DNA of 64,000 nucleotides from Methanobrevibacter arboriphilus JCM 13429 = DSM 1125 (lineage in GTDB: Archaea; Methanobacteriota; Methanobacteria; Methanobacteriales; Methanobacteriaceae), in the NCBI RefSeq assembly GCF_002072215.1, contig NZ_JXMW01000010.1:45579-109578 (forward strand), read 5' to 3'. Below are positions 16,495-23,813 of this stretch, in pieces. Position 1 is the first letter of the stretch. Every line of letters begins with the position of its first letter. Made by a program: the position numbers and the translations under genes. Under the pieces are notes generated by a model. It was not told the origin of the DNA, made no database searches, and saw only the letters and a program-made list of their open reading frames with translations.

Positions 16495-16838
16495 ACACTA
16501 ATCCTATCATTTAACAACTTAGCTTTCCAATTCTTATGTTCAATACTTGTAACAGGAAAACTAGCAGATTCTAATGGAGTATAATCTTCTAAACCTTGTC
16601 TTAGAACAAGACCACATTTTTCACAGTAAACTATATCTAAATGTCGAACATGCCTTATTTTATCATTATGACATTCATGACAAAATTTTATACCTTTAAT
16701 CGATATATTAGGATTGTTAAACTTTAATGTAGTTCCTAGAGCTAATCTCTCATCATAATTTATTTCATCAGAGGAATCTCTTGCAAAACTTGAAGGTTTT
16801 TTAATATAATTTTTTCCATGTGTGAATTTAATTAACAT
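16473..16838 (-). CDS. zinc-ribbon protein
   Basis: 121-residue protein with Cys at 53, 56, 72 and 75 (CHEC and YCEKCGLVL), a zinc ribbon close in form to that of transcription factor B. The part before it is basic. ATG at 16838 has GAGG eight bases upstream; a longer frame would run into the divergent plus-strand gene and encode an unlikely hydrophobic start. A role in transcription is suggested by the ribbon but not proven. No cyclin-type domain follows in the same gene. Confidence 0.65.
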   Translation of the reverse strand: MLIKFTHGKNYIKKPSSFARDSSDEINYDERLALGTTLKFNNPNISIKGIKFCHECHNDKIRHVRHLDIVYCEKCGLVLRQGLEDYTPLESASFPVTSIEHKNWKAKLLNDRISVSMDKNF

Positions 16839-16938
16839 TATTATTTCCTCACACCATATATACATGTACCAGTGGCGGGGTAAAAAGAAATAAATAATAT
16901 AAATTCTAAAACAATAATGATATAACTGGAGTGTTATT
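16839..16938. promoter_or_regulatory. divergent promoter region
   Basis: The 100 bases between the minus-strand zinc-ribbon gene and the plus-strand 201-residue gene contain AT-rich TATA-like runs for both directions (for example AAATAATATAAATTC near 16891). The plus gene has GGAGTG five bases before its ATG. Confidence 0.4.
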
Positions 16939-17544
16939 ATGAATGACAAAAAAATAAAAATTTTAGTATCAGAAATAGAAGATAGTGTGAAAATAATTAA
17001 CATAAACATAAAAAGAGGTTTAAATGAAGCCAAAAATGAAAAAAAATATCAAAAATATTTAGACGAAATGAACAATGAATCTGAATTAATTCAAAAAAAT
17101 TTAAATAAAATATCAATAGAAGAAATAGGAAATATATATTTTGAATATATTTATGATGAAATAGAATTTATTGAAAGGCTTGCAAATTTTAAAGATTTTG
17201 ACAAAGAATATGATATAAGATCTTTTGAAATATTTGAAGAAACAGGATTTATCTTGAGCCAAGAAGTGAAAAAATTATCTTATAAAGTCAATGATGATAA
17301 TAAAAAACAGAGGTTATTAAAAATCAAAAAATCTTCACTAGATAACCTCCAAAAAGAAGATTTTGAAACCCATATCAACCATAGCATAATGGAAGAAGAT
17401 CTGAATAGTTTAAACTATGATAAAAATGATATAAGCAATTTAAATTTAGATAGTCCTATCCAGAGAGAAATAGAATTAAACTATCCTTCCACAGAAACAC
17501 TAACAATTGATATTGAAATATTCGAAGAAATTATCACAGAATAA
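16939..17544 (+). CDS. acidic coiled-coil protein of unknown function
   Basis: 201-residue, strongly charged protein encoded against the direction of the rest of the provirus. GGAGTG precedes the ATG. Residues 1-120 are largely helical with coiled-coil character; the C-terminus is Asn/Asp/Glu-rich. No family is recognised. Its stop overlaps the 3' end of the convergent minus-strand gene by 11 bases. Being transcribed separately, it may be expressed in the integrated state. Confidence 0.55.
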   Translation: MNDKKIKILVSEIEDSVKIININIKRGLNEAKNEKKYQKYLDEMNNESELIQKNLNKISIEEIGNIYFEYIYDEIEFIERLANFKDFDKEYDIRSFEIFEETGFILSQEVKKLSYKVNDDNKKQRLLKIKKSSLDNLQKEDFETHINHSIMEEDLNSLNYDKNDISNLNLDSPIQREIELNYPSTETLTIDIEIFEEIITE

Positions 17545-17956
17545 TTGTTTTAGTTTGATAATAATTACATATCTTTGTAATTATTGTCAAACATGATTTT
17601 TCATTTAATTTATTTTCTATAAAAACTTTATAATCCTCTATTTTTATACTAGTATTATTAATTTTCATTATATAAAAACATATTACAGCAATAATCTTTT
17701 CATTACTACAATTAGCACATATTTGCTTAAAGTCATCTATATCTTTAATAATACGAATGACTCTTTCTTTATCTTTTCCTTTTATATTTAATCTACCCAT
17801 CATTATTTGTGCAATCCTTATTTTTTGTTTCATATTCCAAGCACCTTTTCCATTTTCCTTTTCTCTTTTTTTATCCCATTTTTCACCAGGCTGTTTAGTT
17901 TTATACTTATTTATTAAAAATTCAATATTCCTTTCATTTTTAGTATTGGCCAACAA
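17534..17956 (-). CDS. basic helical protein with weak cyclin-box resemblance
   Basis: About 140 residues. The N-terminal third is very basic (KYKTKQPGEKWDKKREKENG). The C-terminal part, with EKIIAVICFYIMK and a later TIITKICNYYQTK, has the spacing of helices seen in the cyclin boxes of TFB, but the likeness is weak. It is the last minus-strand gene of the early block before the plus-strand gene. The start is probably the TTG at 17956 six bases after GGTG; a GTG at 17968 is possible. Confidence 0.45.
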   Translation of the reverse strand: MLANTKNERNIEFLINKYKTKQPGEKWDKKREKENGKGAWNMKQKIRIAQIMMGRLNIKGKDKERVIRIIKDIDDFKQICANCSNEKIIAVICFYIMKINNTSIKIEDYKVFIENKLNEKSCLTIITKICNYYQTKTIIL

Positions 17957-17977
17957 TAAAAACACCACTATAAAAAT

Positions 17978-18190
17978 TTAATCTTTATATATCCCAATAA
18001 AATAATTCATTATAGCAATACAAAAAATAACTGTTTCATTATTCAAAGAATTCAAAATATCCTCCACATTAGCAGACAGACATTCATCATCATAATAAAC
18101 AGTTTTTCCCTCTACTTCAAAATCTTTTTCTTCTAGTTTAGGTTCTTTCCCAATATGAATATAAATACTATCAGTTACACTAATAATCAT
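17978..18190 (-). CDS. small early protein, unknown
   Basis: 70-residue acidic protein with a likely helical C-terminus (NSLNNETVIFCIAIMNYFIGI). The ATG at 18190 is taken as start, with only a weak GTG-type site upstream. Tight spacing to its neighbours supports membership of the early operon. No function can be read from it. Confidence 0.45.
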   Translation of the reverse strand: MIISVTDSIYIHIGKEPKLEEKDFEVEGKTVYYDDECLSANVEDILNSLNNETVIFCIAIMNYFIGIYKD

Positions 18191-18204
18191 GATAAACACT
18201 ATTT

Positions 18205-18474
18205 TTATGTTGGATTCTCACTATCAACTTCAATATCAAATGTTTCTATTTCATTTAAATTTATATGACCTGTGCAGTAGGGAGCTGATTCTCCTCTTTT
18301 AAAATAAAACCATATTCTTTTTGAAATATCAATATAATTACTAGCTATATTCATTTTGTTTATAACTATTCCAGTTTCATAAGGTATATGATAAACTTCT
18401 CCTATGCTGACATCATCTTCTATTTTTTCAAATCCATTTTCTTTACATATTTTAATTATCTCTTTTTTATTCAT
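18205..18474 (-). CDS. small early protein, unknown
   Basis: 89-residue protein starting MNKKEIIKICKENGFEKIED. GGGTG lies six bases before the ATG at 18474. It seems to be a small alpha/beta protein (IWFYFKRGESAPYCTGHINL). No recognised domain. It belongs to the run of short, closely packed early genes. Confidence 0.5.
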   Translation of the reverse strand: MNKKEIIKICKENGFEKIEDDVSIGEVYHIPYETGIVINKMNIASNYIDISKRIWFYFKRGESAPYCTGHINLNEIETFDIEVDSENPT

Positions 18475-18529
18475 TTTTTGCACCCTTTCCTATGAAATAT
18501 TTCTTCATTTGGCATGACATTTATCTTTT

Positions 18530-18742
18530 TCATTGTTTCACCCAGTGTAAAATGCTAGTCATAGCAAAGTTATTATTTATCATTCTATCAGCTGATTCCA
18601 TTTTACTTTTAGCTTCTTTTTTTTCTTTTATACTATCAGTATTATCTCTAATATCTTTCCAGTAATCATAATCTTTTTCAAGTTTAGGGATATCATCCTT
18701 TAATTCATTAATTTTATTATCTATTTGTTCTTTATTTTTCAT
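18530..18742 (-). CDS. small coiled-coil early protein
   Basis: 70-residue protein that is almost entirely coiled coil (KNKEQIDNKINELKDDIPKL). It has an excellent RBS, GGAGGA, six bases before the ATG, and starts two bases after the previous stop. It may act as a small adaptor or regulator; nothing more can be said. Confidence 0.55.
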   Translation of the reverse strand: MKNKEQIDNKINELKDDIPKLEKDYDYWKDIRDNTDSIKEKKEAKSKMESADRMINNNFAMTSILHWVKQ

Positions 18743-18744
18743 AA

Positions 18745-19029
18745 TTATTCCTCCTCTTCTAATTCTTCAATTCTTTTAATTTTCTTAAAAAGCTTACACT
18801 TAAAATTCAACACTTTATAAGAGTATTTCCAGTAATGAATTTTAATTAAATATTTAATTATCCTTTTAAGTAATTTAAGAGTGTTTTTTAAGCTAACATA
18901 ATTATCTTCATAGTTAAATAAATTATTATAAAAATAAGAGTTACTACAAATATGATTTATTAGTTTAGTTGCTCCAAACATGCCAAAATATGACTTGTAG
19001 CTTTCATCAATAATTACATCCTCCATCAT
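18745..19029 (-). CDS. basic early protein, unknown
   Basis: 94-residue protein with acidic ends and a basic, aromatic middle (LKLLKRIIKYLIKIHYWKY). GGAGA lies upstream. Its start overlaps the stop of the winged-helix-like gene by four bases, indicating coupled translation. No family recognised. Confidence 0.5.
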   Translation of the reverse strand: MMEDVIIDESYKSYFGMFGATKLINHICSNSYFYNNLFNYEDNYVSLKNTLKLLKRIIKYLIKIHYWKYSYKVLNFKCKLFKKIKRIEELEEEE

Positions 19030-19268
19030 ACGTTTAATCTCCAGACACCATTATCACTCTTAAATCTTTTAGGATAGCATTTAAAAGTAGCACGACCAAG
19101 AATATTACTAATATATTCATTTGTAACAGTGCCTTGCAATAAACTATTTTCATTAATAAACAATGCTAGTTCATTAGCTGTAGCTTTTTGATTGAATTTT
19201 AGATAAGTATGAACTATTGCTTTAATTATTTCCCTACGATTCAAGTTTCTTCCTGATTTACTTGTCAT
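19026..19268 (-). CDS. winged-helix-like DNA-binding protein
   Basis: 80-residue basic protein. The pattern RREIIKAIVHTYLKFNQKAT, ANELALFINENSLL, then TNEYISNILGRATF and a C-terminal GVWRLNV strand resembles a winged helix with recognition helix around residues 50-60. Its ATG overlaps the stop of the HNH-like gene (ATGA). It may be a viral transcription regulator. Confidence 0.5.
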   Translation of the reverse strand: MTSKSGRNLNRREIIKAIVHTYLKFNQKATANELALFINENSLLQGTVTNEYISNILGRATFKCYPKRFKSDNGVWRLNV

Positions 19269-19795
19269 AATCTTAGCCCTAATATTCTATTTTTAATTCT
19301 TTCAAAAAAACTTAATTTATTCTCAGAGATCAGGTAATTTAAAAAATCATTATCATTTTGAAAACCTAACTCTTTTTTAGCATTAGAAAATTTATCATAA
19401 ACTAAAGAATTAACAGGAATTTTATTAATACTTTTAGGTAATTTTGATTGTGCTTTATTTTTAGGTTTTATAGTTTTATTTTGTTTTTTTAGATTAACAC
19501 AAGCTTTAATATTAGTTCTACGATTATCTAAACTTTTTTGACGGTTCACTCTATGTAATCTTTTGAGTTTAGGGAATAATATTTCAGTCATTAGAACCAT
19601 TTTCCCTTTGATTCTTGTAACTGCAACAATTAAACCATTTTGATATTCTGCTTTCCAATAATAATTAACAATTTTTTTAAAATCATTCCTATCCACCAAA
19701 GCCCATAATTCTTCATTACTTGTGTATTCTTTGGGTGGTTTTAGTAAAATTTCAACATGGTTTTCTTCATAATTCACTCGATTGGGTGATGACAT
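19265..19795 (-). CDS. HNH-endonuclease-like protein with altered motif
   Basis: 176-residue protein. Residues 35-100 follow the layout of HNH proteins of phages: ALVDRNDFKKIVNYYWKAEY, a strand pair, then LHRVNRQKSLDNRRTNIKAC, which corresponds to the family's DH-x-N-x-x-x-L-DNR-x-x-NL. The usual Asp before His is Leu here, so cutting activity may be lost or changed. The C-terminus is basic and helical. GGAGA lies about 10 bases before ATG 19795; the preceding zinc mini-gene overlaps this start by one base. Confidence 0.6.
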   Translation of the reverse strand: MSSPNRVNYEENHVEILLKPPKEYTSNEELWALVDRNDFKKIVNYYWKAEYQNGLIVAVTRIKGKMVLMTEILFPKLKRLHRVNRQKSLDNRRTNIKACVNLKKQNKTIKPKNKAQSKLPKSINKIPVNSLVYDKFSNAKKELGFQNDNDFLNYLISENKLSFFERIKNRILGLRL

Positions 19796-19926
19796 TAAAA
19801 ACACTTCTCCTTTTTTATATATTCTTTTCTACATTTTTCACTACAGAATCCATGATAAACTGATTGATATGTTAATCCAGTTATATTCTGATTAGTTATT
19901 GTTTTACCACAAACCTCACAATCCAT
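19795..19926 (-). CDS. 43-residue zinc-binding mini-protein
   Basis: Starts MDCEVCGKTITNQNITG with CxxC at residues 3 and 6 and a second FCSEKC pair, the MYND/YgiT-like form of a tiny zinc ribbon. GAGGTG lies before the ATG, and the stop overlaps the next start as TAATG. It opens the minus-strand run that faces away from the KTSC gene. Confidence 0.6.
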   Translation of the reverse strand: MDCEVCGKTITNQNITGLTYQSVYHGFCSEKCRKEYIKKEKCF

Positions 19927-20029
19927 TATCTACACCTCTTTTTTCTCTTATTTTATTAATGTTATACCAAATCATAAAAACTCAATTTTATTTTTACACA
20001 AATTTTATTAACAAATAAGCATAAAATAT

Positions 20030-20072
20030 TATATACCTACTAATATCAAGGTTAGGGGGTGAAAGTATTAAA
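20030..20072 (+). promoter_or_regulatory. promoter and strong RBS of the KTSC gene
   Basis: AAATATTATATACC at about 20026-20039 is a good archaeal TATA region, and GGGGGTGA at 20055-20062 lies about ten bases before the ATG. The gene is transcribed alone on the plus strand. Confidence 0.5.
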
Positions 20073-20279
20073 ATGCAAAAAGTCATATCAAGTGATTTAG
20101 AATCTGTAGGATATAGAAGTAGTGTCCAAAAATTACATATTAAATTCTATAGGGGAGGCATATATGAATATACTGGCGTCCCACAGGAAATCCATGCTGG
20201 TTTAATGAATGCTAGTTCCAAAGAAAATTATTTCCATGAAAACATAGAAAATAAATATCCTGGAAGAAAATTACTTTAA
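20073..20279 (+). CDS. KTSC-domain protein
   Basis: 68-residue protein that is one complete KTSC domain: SSDLESVGYRSS, then LHIKFYRGGIYEYTGVP, then HAGLMNASSKENYFHENIENKYPGRKL. The family is named after the conserved Lys-Thr-Ser-Cys-type residues and is common in phages and near lysyl-tRNA synthetases; its biochemical role is not settled. It is a single-gene unit in reverse orientation to the early operon, so it may be expressed at a different time. Confidence 0.8.
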   Translation: MQKVISSDLESVGYRSSVQKLHIKFYRGGIYEYTGVPQEIHAGLMNASSKENYFHENIENKYPGRKLL

Positions 20280-20356
20280 ACACTTTTCATTACTTTTTCT
20301 TTTTTAATACCTTAATTCTCATTTTCAAATAACTTCTTTTAGTAATCAATTATCAA

Positions 20357-20476
20357 TTAGATAACAACACTCTCCTTTGTCTGGTATTCTTTTGCTTTCG
20401 CATAACAACCAACAATCACACCATCAGCTGTTAATTCATTGAATTCTGTTTCACTTATAAAATCACTAAGTATCAT
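20357..20476 (-). CDS. 39-residue mini-protein
   Basis: Reads MILSDFISETEFNELTADGV and ends at the TAA at 20357-20359. GGAG lies about nine bases before the ATG, and the start follows the stop of the 192-residue gene after one base. No family is known to me. The tight coupling is the reason to keep it. Confidence 0.45.
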   Translation of the reverse strand: MILSDFISETEFNELTADGVIVGCYAKAKEYQTKESVVI

Positions 20477-20477
20477 C

Positions 20478-21056
20478 TTAATACTCCTCAATTGAACTTA
20501 AAGCTAATTTTAACCATTCATCCCATTGTTTTTTTAACCATTCTCTGAAATGATTATAATTAAAAGTTATGCTAAAAATCATATTCTCTTCATTATAATC
20601 TTCTTCTCCACCGTGAGAAAATTCATTAGGATAATAATATATTTCTCCTTTTTTAGTTAGAATAAGATCAGTTTTCTTAACTTCATAATCTAATTTACCC
20701 ATTTTTTTAGCTATTCTTTTCAATTTTTCATTTCTTTCTATTGCATAATTGAGCATACTATCCCATACATCATGATAATAATTTTCACCACGACCATAGA
20801 CTTTAAAATATAATTGCTTATTTTCTTCATCAATATAAGCTTTAGATTTGCAGACTATGCAAGATTCCATATCACCAAAGGTATAATTAATTAAATCAAT
20901 TATATCTTCACCATTAGGCCTTTTTATTAAAGATTGGCATCTAAGAGCTTTTTTAATAAAATTTTGTTTCATTTCTAAATATTCCTCATCACTAATATAA
21001 CTACAGTCATTATCTGCATATATAGTACAAACTTCCCCAGTTTCTTCAACAATCAC
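20478..21056 (-). CDS. early protein with two Cys pairs, unknown
   Basis: 192-residue acidic protein starting at a GTG with a GTGAT-type site upstream. It contains CIVCKSKAYIDEENKQLYFKV near the middle and the aromatic tail HFREWLKKQWDEWLKLAL. A single metal site is possible but not certain. No domain is recognised. It is between two mini-genes in the PCNA operon. Confidence 0.5.
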   Translation of the reverse strand: MIVEETGEVCTIYADNDCSYISDEEYLEMKQNFIKKALRCQSLIKRPNGEDIIDLINYTFGDMESCIVCKSKAYIDEENKQLYFKVYGRGENYYHDVWDSMLNYAIERNEKLKRIAKKMGKLDYEVKKTDLILTKKGEIYYYPNEFSHGGEEDYNEENMIFSITFNYNHFREWLKKQWDEWLKLALSSIEEY

Positions 21057-21066
21057 TTAATCACTC

Positions 21067-21162
21067 TCATATGGCCATTATTTCATCATACAATTCATGA
21101 CATTCTTTAATTAATTTTTCAGCTTCTTTCCTTTGTTTTTCCCTATACTCATTATTATTCAT
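21067..21162 (-). CDS. 31-residue charged mini-protein
   Basis: Reads MNNNEYREKQRKEAEKLIKE and ends DEIMAI. GGGAGG lies before the ATG, and its stop is 10 bases from the next GTG start. It would form one charged helix. The good RBS and position between the PCNA gene and its operon partner support translation. Confidence 0.45.
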   Translation of the reverse strand: MNNNEYREKQRKEAEKLIKECHELYDEIMAI

Positions 21163-21181
21163 TTAATACCTCCCTTTCAAC

Positions 21182-21901
21182 TTATCCTAGTCTAGGAGCT
21201 ATCATAAATTCCAAAGAAAGATGTTTACTATTAAAAAATATACTTAATGGAGCATCCTTCCCTATTTTCAAACCCACAATATCTGAAATATTTGATTTCA
21301 AACAATCTATTATATAACTTGTTAAAAAACAAGAGCTATATTTTCCTTCTATTTTTTCACCATGCAAATAAGCAACATTCATGTGTAGGAATCCTCCTTT
21401 GCTATCTAATTTAAAATAATTAGAGTCTAAACTCAATTTCACAGTCTGATGTAATTTATCTGCATCAATTATCCCATCATTTAATAACCCAAAAGGTAAC
21501 TCACATTTTTCACGATCATTTTCAATATTCGGCATTTTGATAGGTTTATAATTTTTGTCTTCTAATTTTAATTTAAAAGTTCTTTTTGCTATTCCTTCAA
21601 AAATAAGCTCTAATTGACCTTTTTGTGTTTTTATAATTAACCTATCATCATCATACAAGCTGTCTAAACTTTTAAATAATTCTTCAATATCAACATTTAA
21701 TATAATTTCTTTTTCACAAGAATACATATTAAAAAAATTTTTTCCAATATTCAAAATACATAAAACAGTCCTGCTTCTATTCAATACTTCTAGATTCATT
21801 CCTTTATTGTTACATTTTATTTGAACATCATCAAACATTGAATAAAACCCTTTGAATAAGTTTTTAAATGTTCCGGGATTATGTAATTCACACATTAACA
21901 T
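21182..21901 (-). CDS. viral PCNA-like sliding clamp
   Basis: 239 residues, the usual PCNA length. It starts CELHNPGTFKNLFKGFYSMFDDVQIKCNNKG, like archaeal PCNA (first domain), has NVDIEELFKSLDSLYDDDRL and the second domain start LPFGLLNDGIIDADKLHQTV, and ends FMIAPRLG, matching the LAPR-type end of clamps. Such a ring holds polymerase and other proteins on DNA. GGAGTG lies seven bases before the first ATG. The host has its own PCNA elsewhere presumably, so the virus brings one that may recruit viral partners. Confidence 0.88.
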   Translation of the reverse strand: MLMCELHNPGTFKNLFKGFYSMFDDVQIKCNNKGMNLEVLNRSRTVLCILNIGKNFFNMYSCEKEIILNVDIEELFKSLDSLYDDDRLIIKTQKGQLELIFEGIAKRTFKLKLEDKNYKPIKMPNIENDREKCELPFGLLNDGIIDADKLHQTVKLSLDSNYFKLDSKGGFLHMNVAYLHGEKIEGKYSSCFLTSYIIDCLKSNISDIVGLKIGKDAPLSIFFNSKHLSLEFMIAPRLG

Positions 21902-21904
21902 TTT

Positions 21905-22192
21905 TCAACACTCCTTATTTTTAAAATCAAATAATTTCTTTTGATTATTACTTATTTTTTCACTTTTCACTTCAGCAAGGATATTGCAATATATATCTAC
22001 ATCAACATCACAGCTAGAATTATCATTTACTTCTCTTATTTCATAATGTTCTAAATTTAAAACACTATCTTTAACAATGAAAGACTTTATCTTGTTGAAA
22101 TATTCCCTTAAACTGGTTTCTGTCTGGAAGTCTTCTGTGTAATCACTAGCAAAAAGTTTATCTTTATTATAAAAATTTAACTTAGCTATCAT
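21905..22192 (-). CDS. small protein with a C-terminal PIP-box-like motif
   Basis: 95-residue acidic protein in the gene immediately before the viral PCNA, three bases apart. The body (MIAKLNFYNKDKLFASDYTE onward) has no known domain. The last 13 residues are NQKKLFDFKNKEC: Q84-x-x-L87-x-x-F90, the core of the PCNA-interacting peptide, with the LFDF form known from archaeal RFC-L. The second aromatic is replaced by Lys. Position at the extreme C-terminus and adjacency to a PCNA gene make a clamp-binding role likely; whether it recruits, regulates or blocks the clamp is unknown. Confidence 0.6.
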   Translation of the reverse strand: MIAKLNFYNKDKLFASDYTEDFQTETSLREYFNKIKSFIVKDSVLNLEHYEIREVNDNSSCDVDVDIYCNILAEVKSEKISNNQKKLFDFKNKEC

Positions 22193-22233
22193 ATTGCACC
22201 TTTTTTATTTACTATTCATGTTTTTAGTCGTAC

Positions 22234-22246
22234 ATTTCAAGTGTAA
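22234..22246. repeat. ATTTCAAGTGTAA element, copy 1
   Basis: A 13-base sequence ATTTCAAGTGTAA occurs here, upstream of the PCNA operon, and again twice at 28450-28462 and 28532-28544, next to the nuclease/PIN region. All three copies are in the same orientation in gene-free DNA and are followed by A-rich runs. Shared regulatory site is the simplest idea. Confidence 0.5.
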
Positions 22247-22328
22247 TAAAATAATAAATAAAAATTATTATAATATTAATAATAATATTAATAATAATAA
22301 TAATCTTTAGACTGAGAATAACCTAAAA

Positions 22329-22482
22329 TTGTATATACAAAAATTGTATAGCTGTATATACAAACAGCCAATTCTATAAATGCCTAAAATTATACAACTA
22401 AAAATATCATAAATTAAAAATTCCTACAAGACCCTCGCAGACTTGTATAGCTGTATATCATATACAAAAATTGTATATACAA
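22329..22482. repeat. palindromic repeat cluster, operator or origin candidate
   Basis: Two clusters about 80 bases apart contain the same units. Cluster one has TTGTATATACAA (22329-22340) and TTGTATAGCTGTATATACAA (22344-22363). Cluster two has TTGTATAGCTGTATATCATA plus five bases (22443-22467) and TTGTATATACAA (22471-22482), in the opposite order. An AT-rich (AATAATATT)n tract lies beside it. The location is directly upstream of the PCNA operon. Either a regulator binds here or it is a replication origin. Confidence 0.7.
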
Positions 22483-22490
22483 ATTTATCA

Positions 22491-22976
22491 TTATTCCTCA
22501 TTTAAAGCCTCCAACAGCTCTTTACTAGCACCAACCAAATCATTAAAAGGAATTTCAAAAGTATTAGAAATAGGAATCAAATCCGAATTACTAACACTAT
22601 TTAAATCACCTTCACGATCAACTAACTGCTTAACTTCATAAAAAGCATTAATAAAATCATCCAAATTATCAATATAATAATCCTCAATAGCTTTCCTAAA
22701 TTTATCAAAAGACATAATAATTTTATAATGTTCCTTCATCAACTTTTCAATTTCATAATCATCATCTAACTGCTTATTTTTAACCAAACCTAACTGATGA
22801 TCAATCCATTCCAATTTAACCTTCTTAGCAAAAGCAGGATTATCCTTTTCATACTTTTCAATACCTAAATCTATAATCTCCCTCAAAACACGGCCCTTAT
22901 ATTGTTTAATTTTCTTAATCTTGAAATTAGTTTCATCATCAACCCGGGCAATAGCTTGTTTGTTATACTTCATCAT
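22491..22976 (-). CDS. putative ribbon-helix-helix regulator
   Basis: 161-residue charged protein. The start KQAIARVDDETNFKIKKIKQ, followed by REIIDLGIEKYEK, has the strand-helix-helix spacing of small DNA-binding proteins of the CopG type, though weakly. The rest is helical. It ends just before the palindrome cluster, so it could bind it. GGTG precedes two adjacent ATG codons (22976 and 22973); the second has better spacing. Confidence 0.45.
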   Translation of the reverse strand: MMKYNKQAIARVDDETNFKIKKIKQYKGRVLREIIDLGIEKYEKDNPAFAKKVKLEWIDHQLGLVKNKQLDDDYEIEKLMKEHYKIIMSFDKFRKAIEDYYIDNLDDFINAFYEVKQLVDREGDLNSVSNSDLIPISNTFEIPFNDLVGASKELLEALNEE

Positions 22977-23377
22977 TTAACACCTGCACCATGACTGAGA
23001 ATTTCCATACCCTTCTCAATACAAATAGCTTCCAACAAACTGGCCTTCACATGATTAACCTTAGCAATGCTACTAATCTGATTACGACCGACATAACCTA
23101 AACTTTCATGAATACGTTCTAAAGCATCTAAAGGCTTTTCTAACAATTTATCATCATAATTAAGATTATTTTCTTTAATTTGCTCTACAAGTTTAAGTTT
23201 AAGCTTATCTAATTTCTGACTTGTTTTAACAAAATCCTTAATTACTCGTGATTCTTCATCATCATAATAAATCAAAGATTTGAGATAGCCCTCAATTACA
23301 TCTTCAGCTGGAAGGCCTATTTTGTATTCCACTAATGAGATTAATTCTTTATCAATTTTTAAACAATCTTTTGACAA
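22973..23377 (-). CDS. early protein with C-terminal HTH-like repeat
   Basis: About 134 residues. The first half is helical and charged. The C-terminal part YVGRNQISSIAKVNHVKASLLEAICIEKGMEIL has the same pattern as the neighbouring 56-residue protein (G-x-N-Q-x-x-x-I-A, then L-E-x-x-x-x-EKG). The start is best set at the TTG 23377, five bases after GGTGA; a TTG at 23389 and GTG at 23386 are alternatives. DNA binding is likely but unproven. Confidence 0.5.
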   Translation of the reverse strand: MSKDCLKIDKELISLVEYKIGLPAEDVIEGYLKSLIYYDDEESRVIKDFVKTSQKLDKLKLKLVEQIKENNLNYDDKLLEKPLDALERIHESLGYVGRNQISSIAKVNHVKASLLEAICIEKGMEILSHGAGVK

Positions 23378-23382
23378 AAGAA

Positions 23383-23553
23383 TCACCAACTACAATAAGC
23401 TGTAAATTCAAGACCTTTTTCTAACACAGCATGTTCAAGCTTATAAAAACTAATATGATATTTTTCAGCTATCTTTTCCACTTGATTAGCTCCTATACGG
23501 CCTTTGTCTTCATAGATTTTGAAAAGTAATTTAAAAGCTTTTTTACAACTCAT
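23383..23553 (-). CDS. 56-residue HTH-like protein, paralog of its neighbour
   Basis: Reads MSCKKAFKLLFKIYEDKGRI, GANQVEKIAEKYHISFYKL, EHAVLEKGLEFTAYCSW. The middle has the look of a short helix-turn-helix and matches the C-terminal domain of the next gene. GGTGAT lies before the ATG; its start overlaps the stop of the SWIM gene by one base, and its stop overlaps the possible starts of the next gene. Confidence 0.55.
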   Translation of the reverse strand: MSCKKAFKLLFKIYEDKGRIGANQVEKIAEKYHISFYKLEHAVLEKGLEFTAYCSW

Positions 23554-23813
23554 TAAAAATCACCATTTTTAGCAATATGTAATAAAACAGCTATGATGTG
23601 TTTACAAAGAAAACTACCTTCTTCTTTATTAATACCTCTGCCTGAGAAATCTTCACAAGTACATCTCCACAATTTATCATGATTACAAGCTACAAGATAA
23701 TAGCCTGATCCATCGGAGCCTTTTACCTCATAAAATAAATATTCAGAATCTAAATAAGATTCATGAATATCTTCAGAATGAATAAGGGTAGCTTTTTCAA
23801 TTCTAGAAATCAT
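23553..23813 (-). CDS. SWIM zinc-finger protein
   Basis: 86-residue protein with the SWIM motif C-x-C-x(n)-C-x-H: Cys51, Cys53, Cys70 and His72 (WRCTCEDF and FLCKHIIAVL). SWIM domains bind DNA or protein partners and occur with recombination factors. A strand region (EYLFYEVKGSDGSGYYLV) precedes it. Its start overlaps the stop of the 352-residue gene by four bases. A role in viral DNA metabolism fits the neighbourhood. Confidence 0.75.
   Translation of the reverse strand: MISRIEKATLIHSEDIHESYLDSEYLFYEVKGSDGSGYYLVACNHDKLWRCTCEDFSGRGINKEEGSFLCKHIIAVLLHIAKNGDF

Noticed and set aside
16839..17033. N-terminal hydrophobic extension of the zinc-ribbon gene
   Set aside because: It overlaps the well-supported divergent gene, and the GAGG site points to the internal ATG at 16838.
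22255..22310. (AATAATATT)n tract as a gene or RNA
   Set aside because: Pure simple sequence; kept only as part of the operator/origin candidate.
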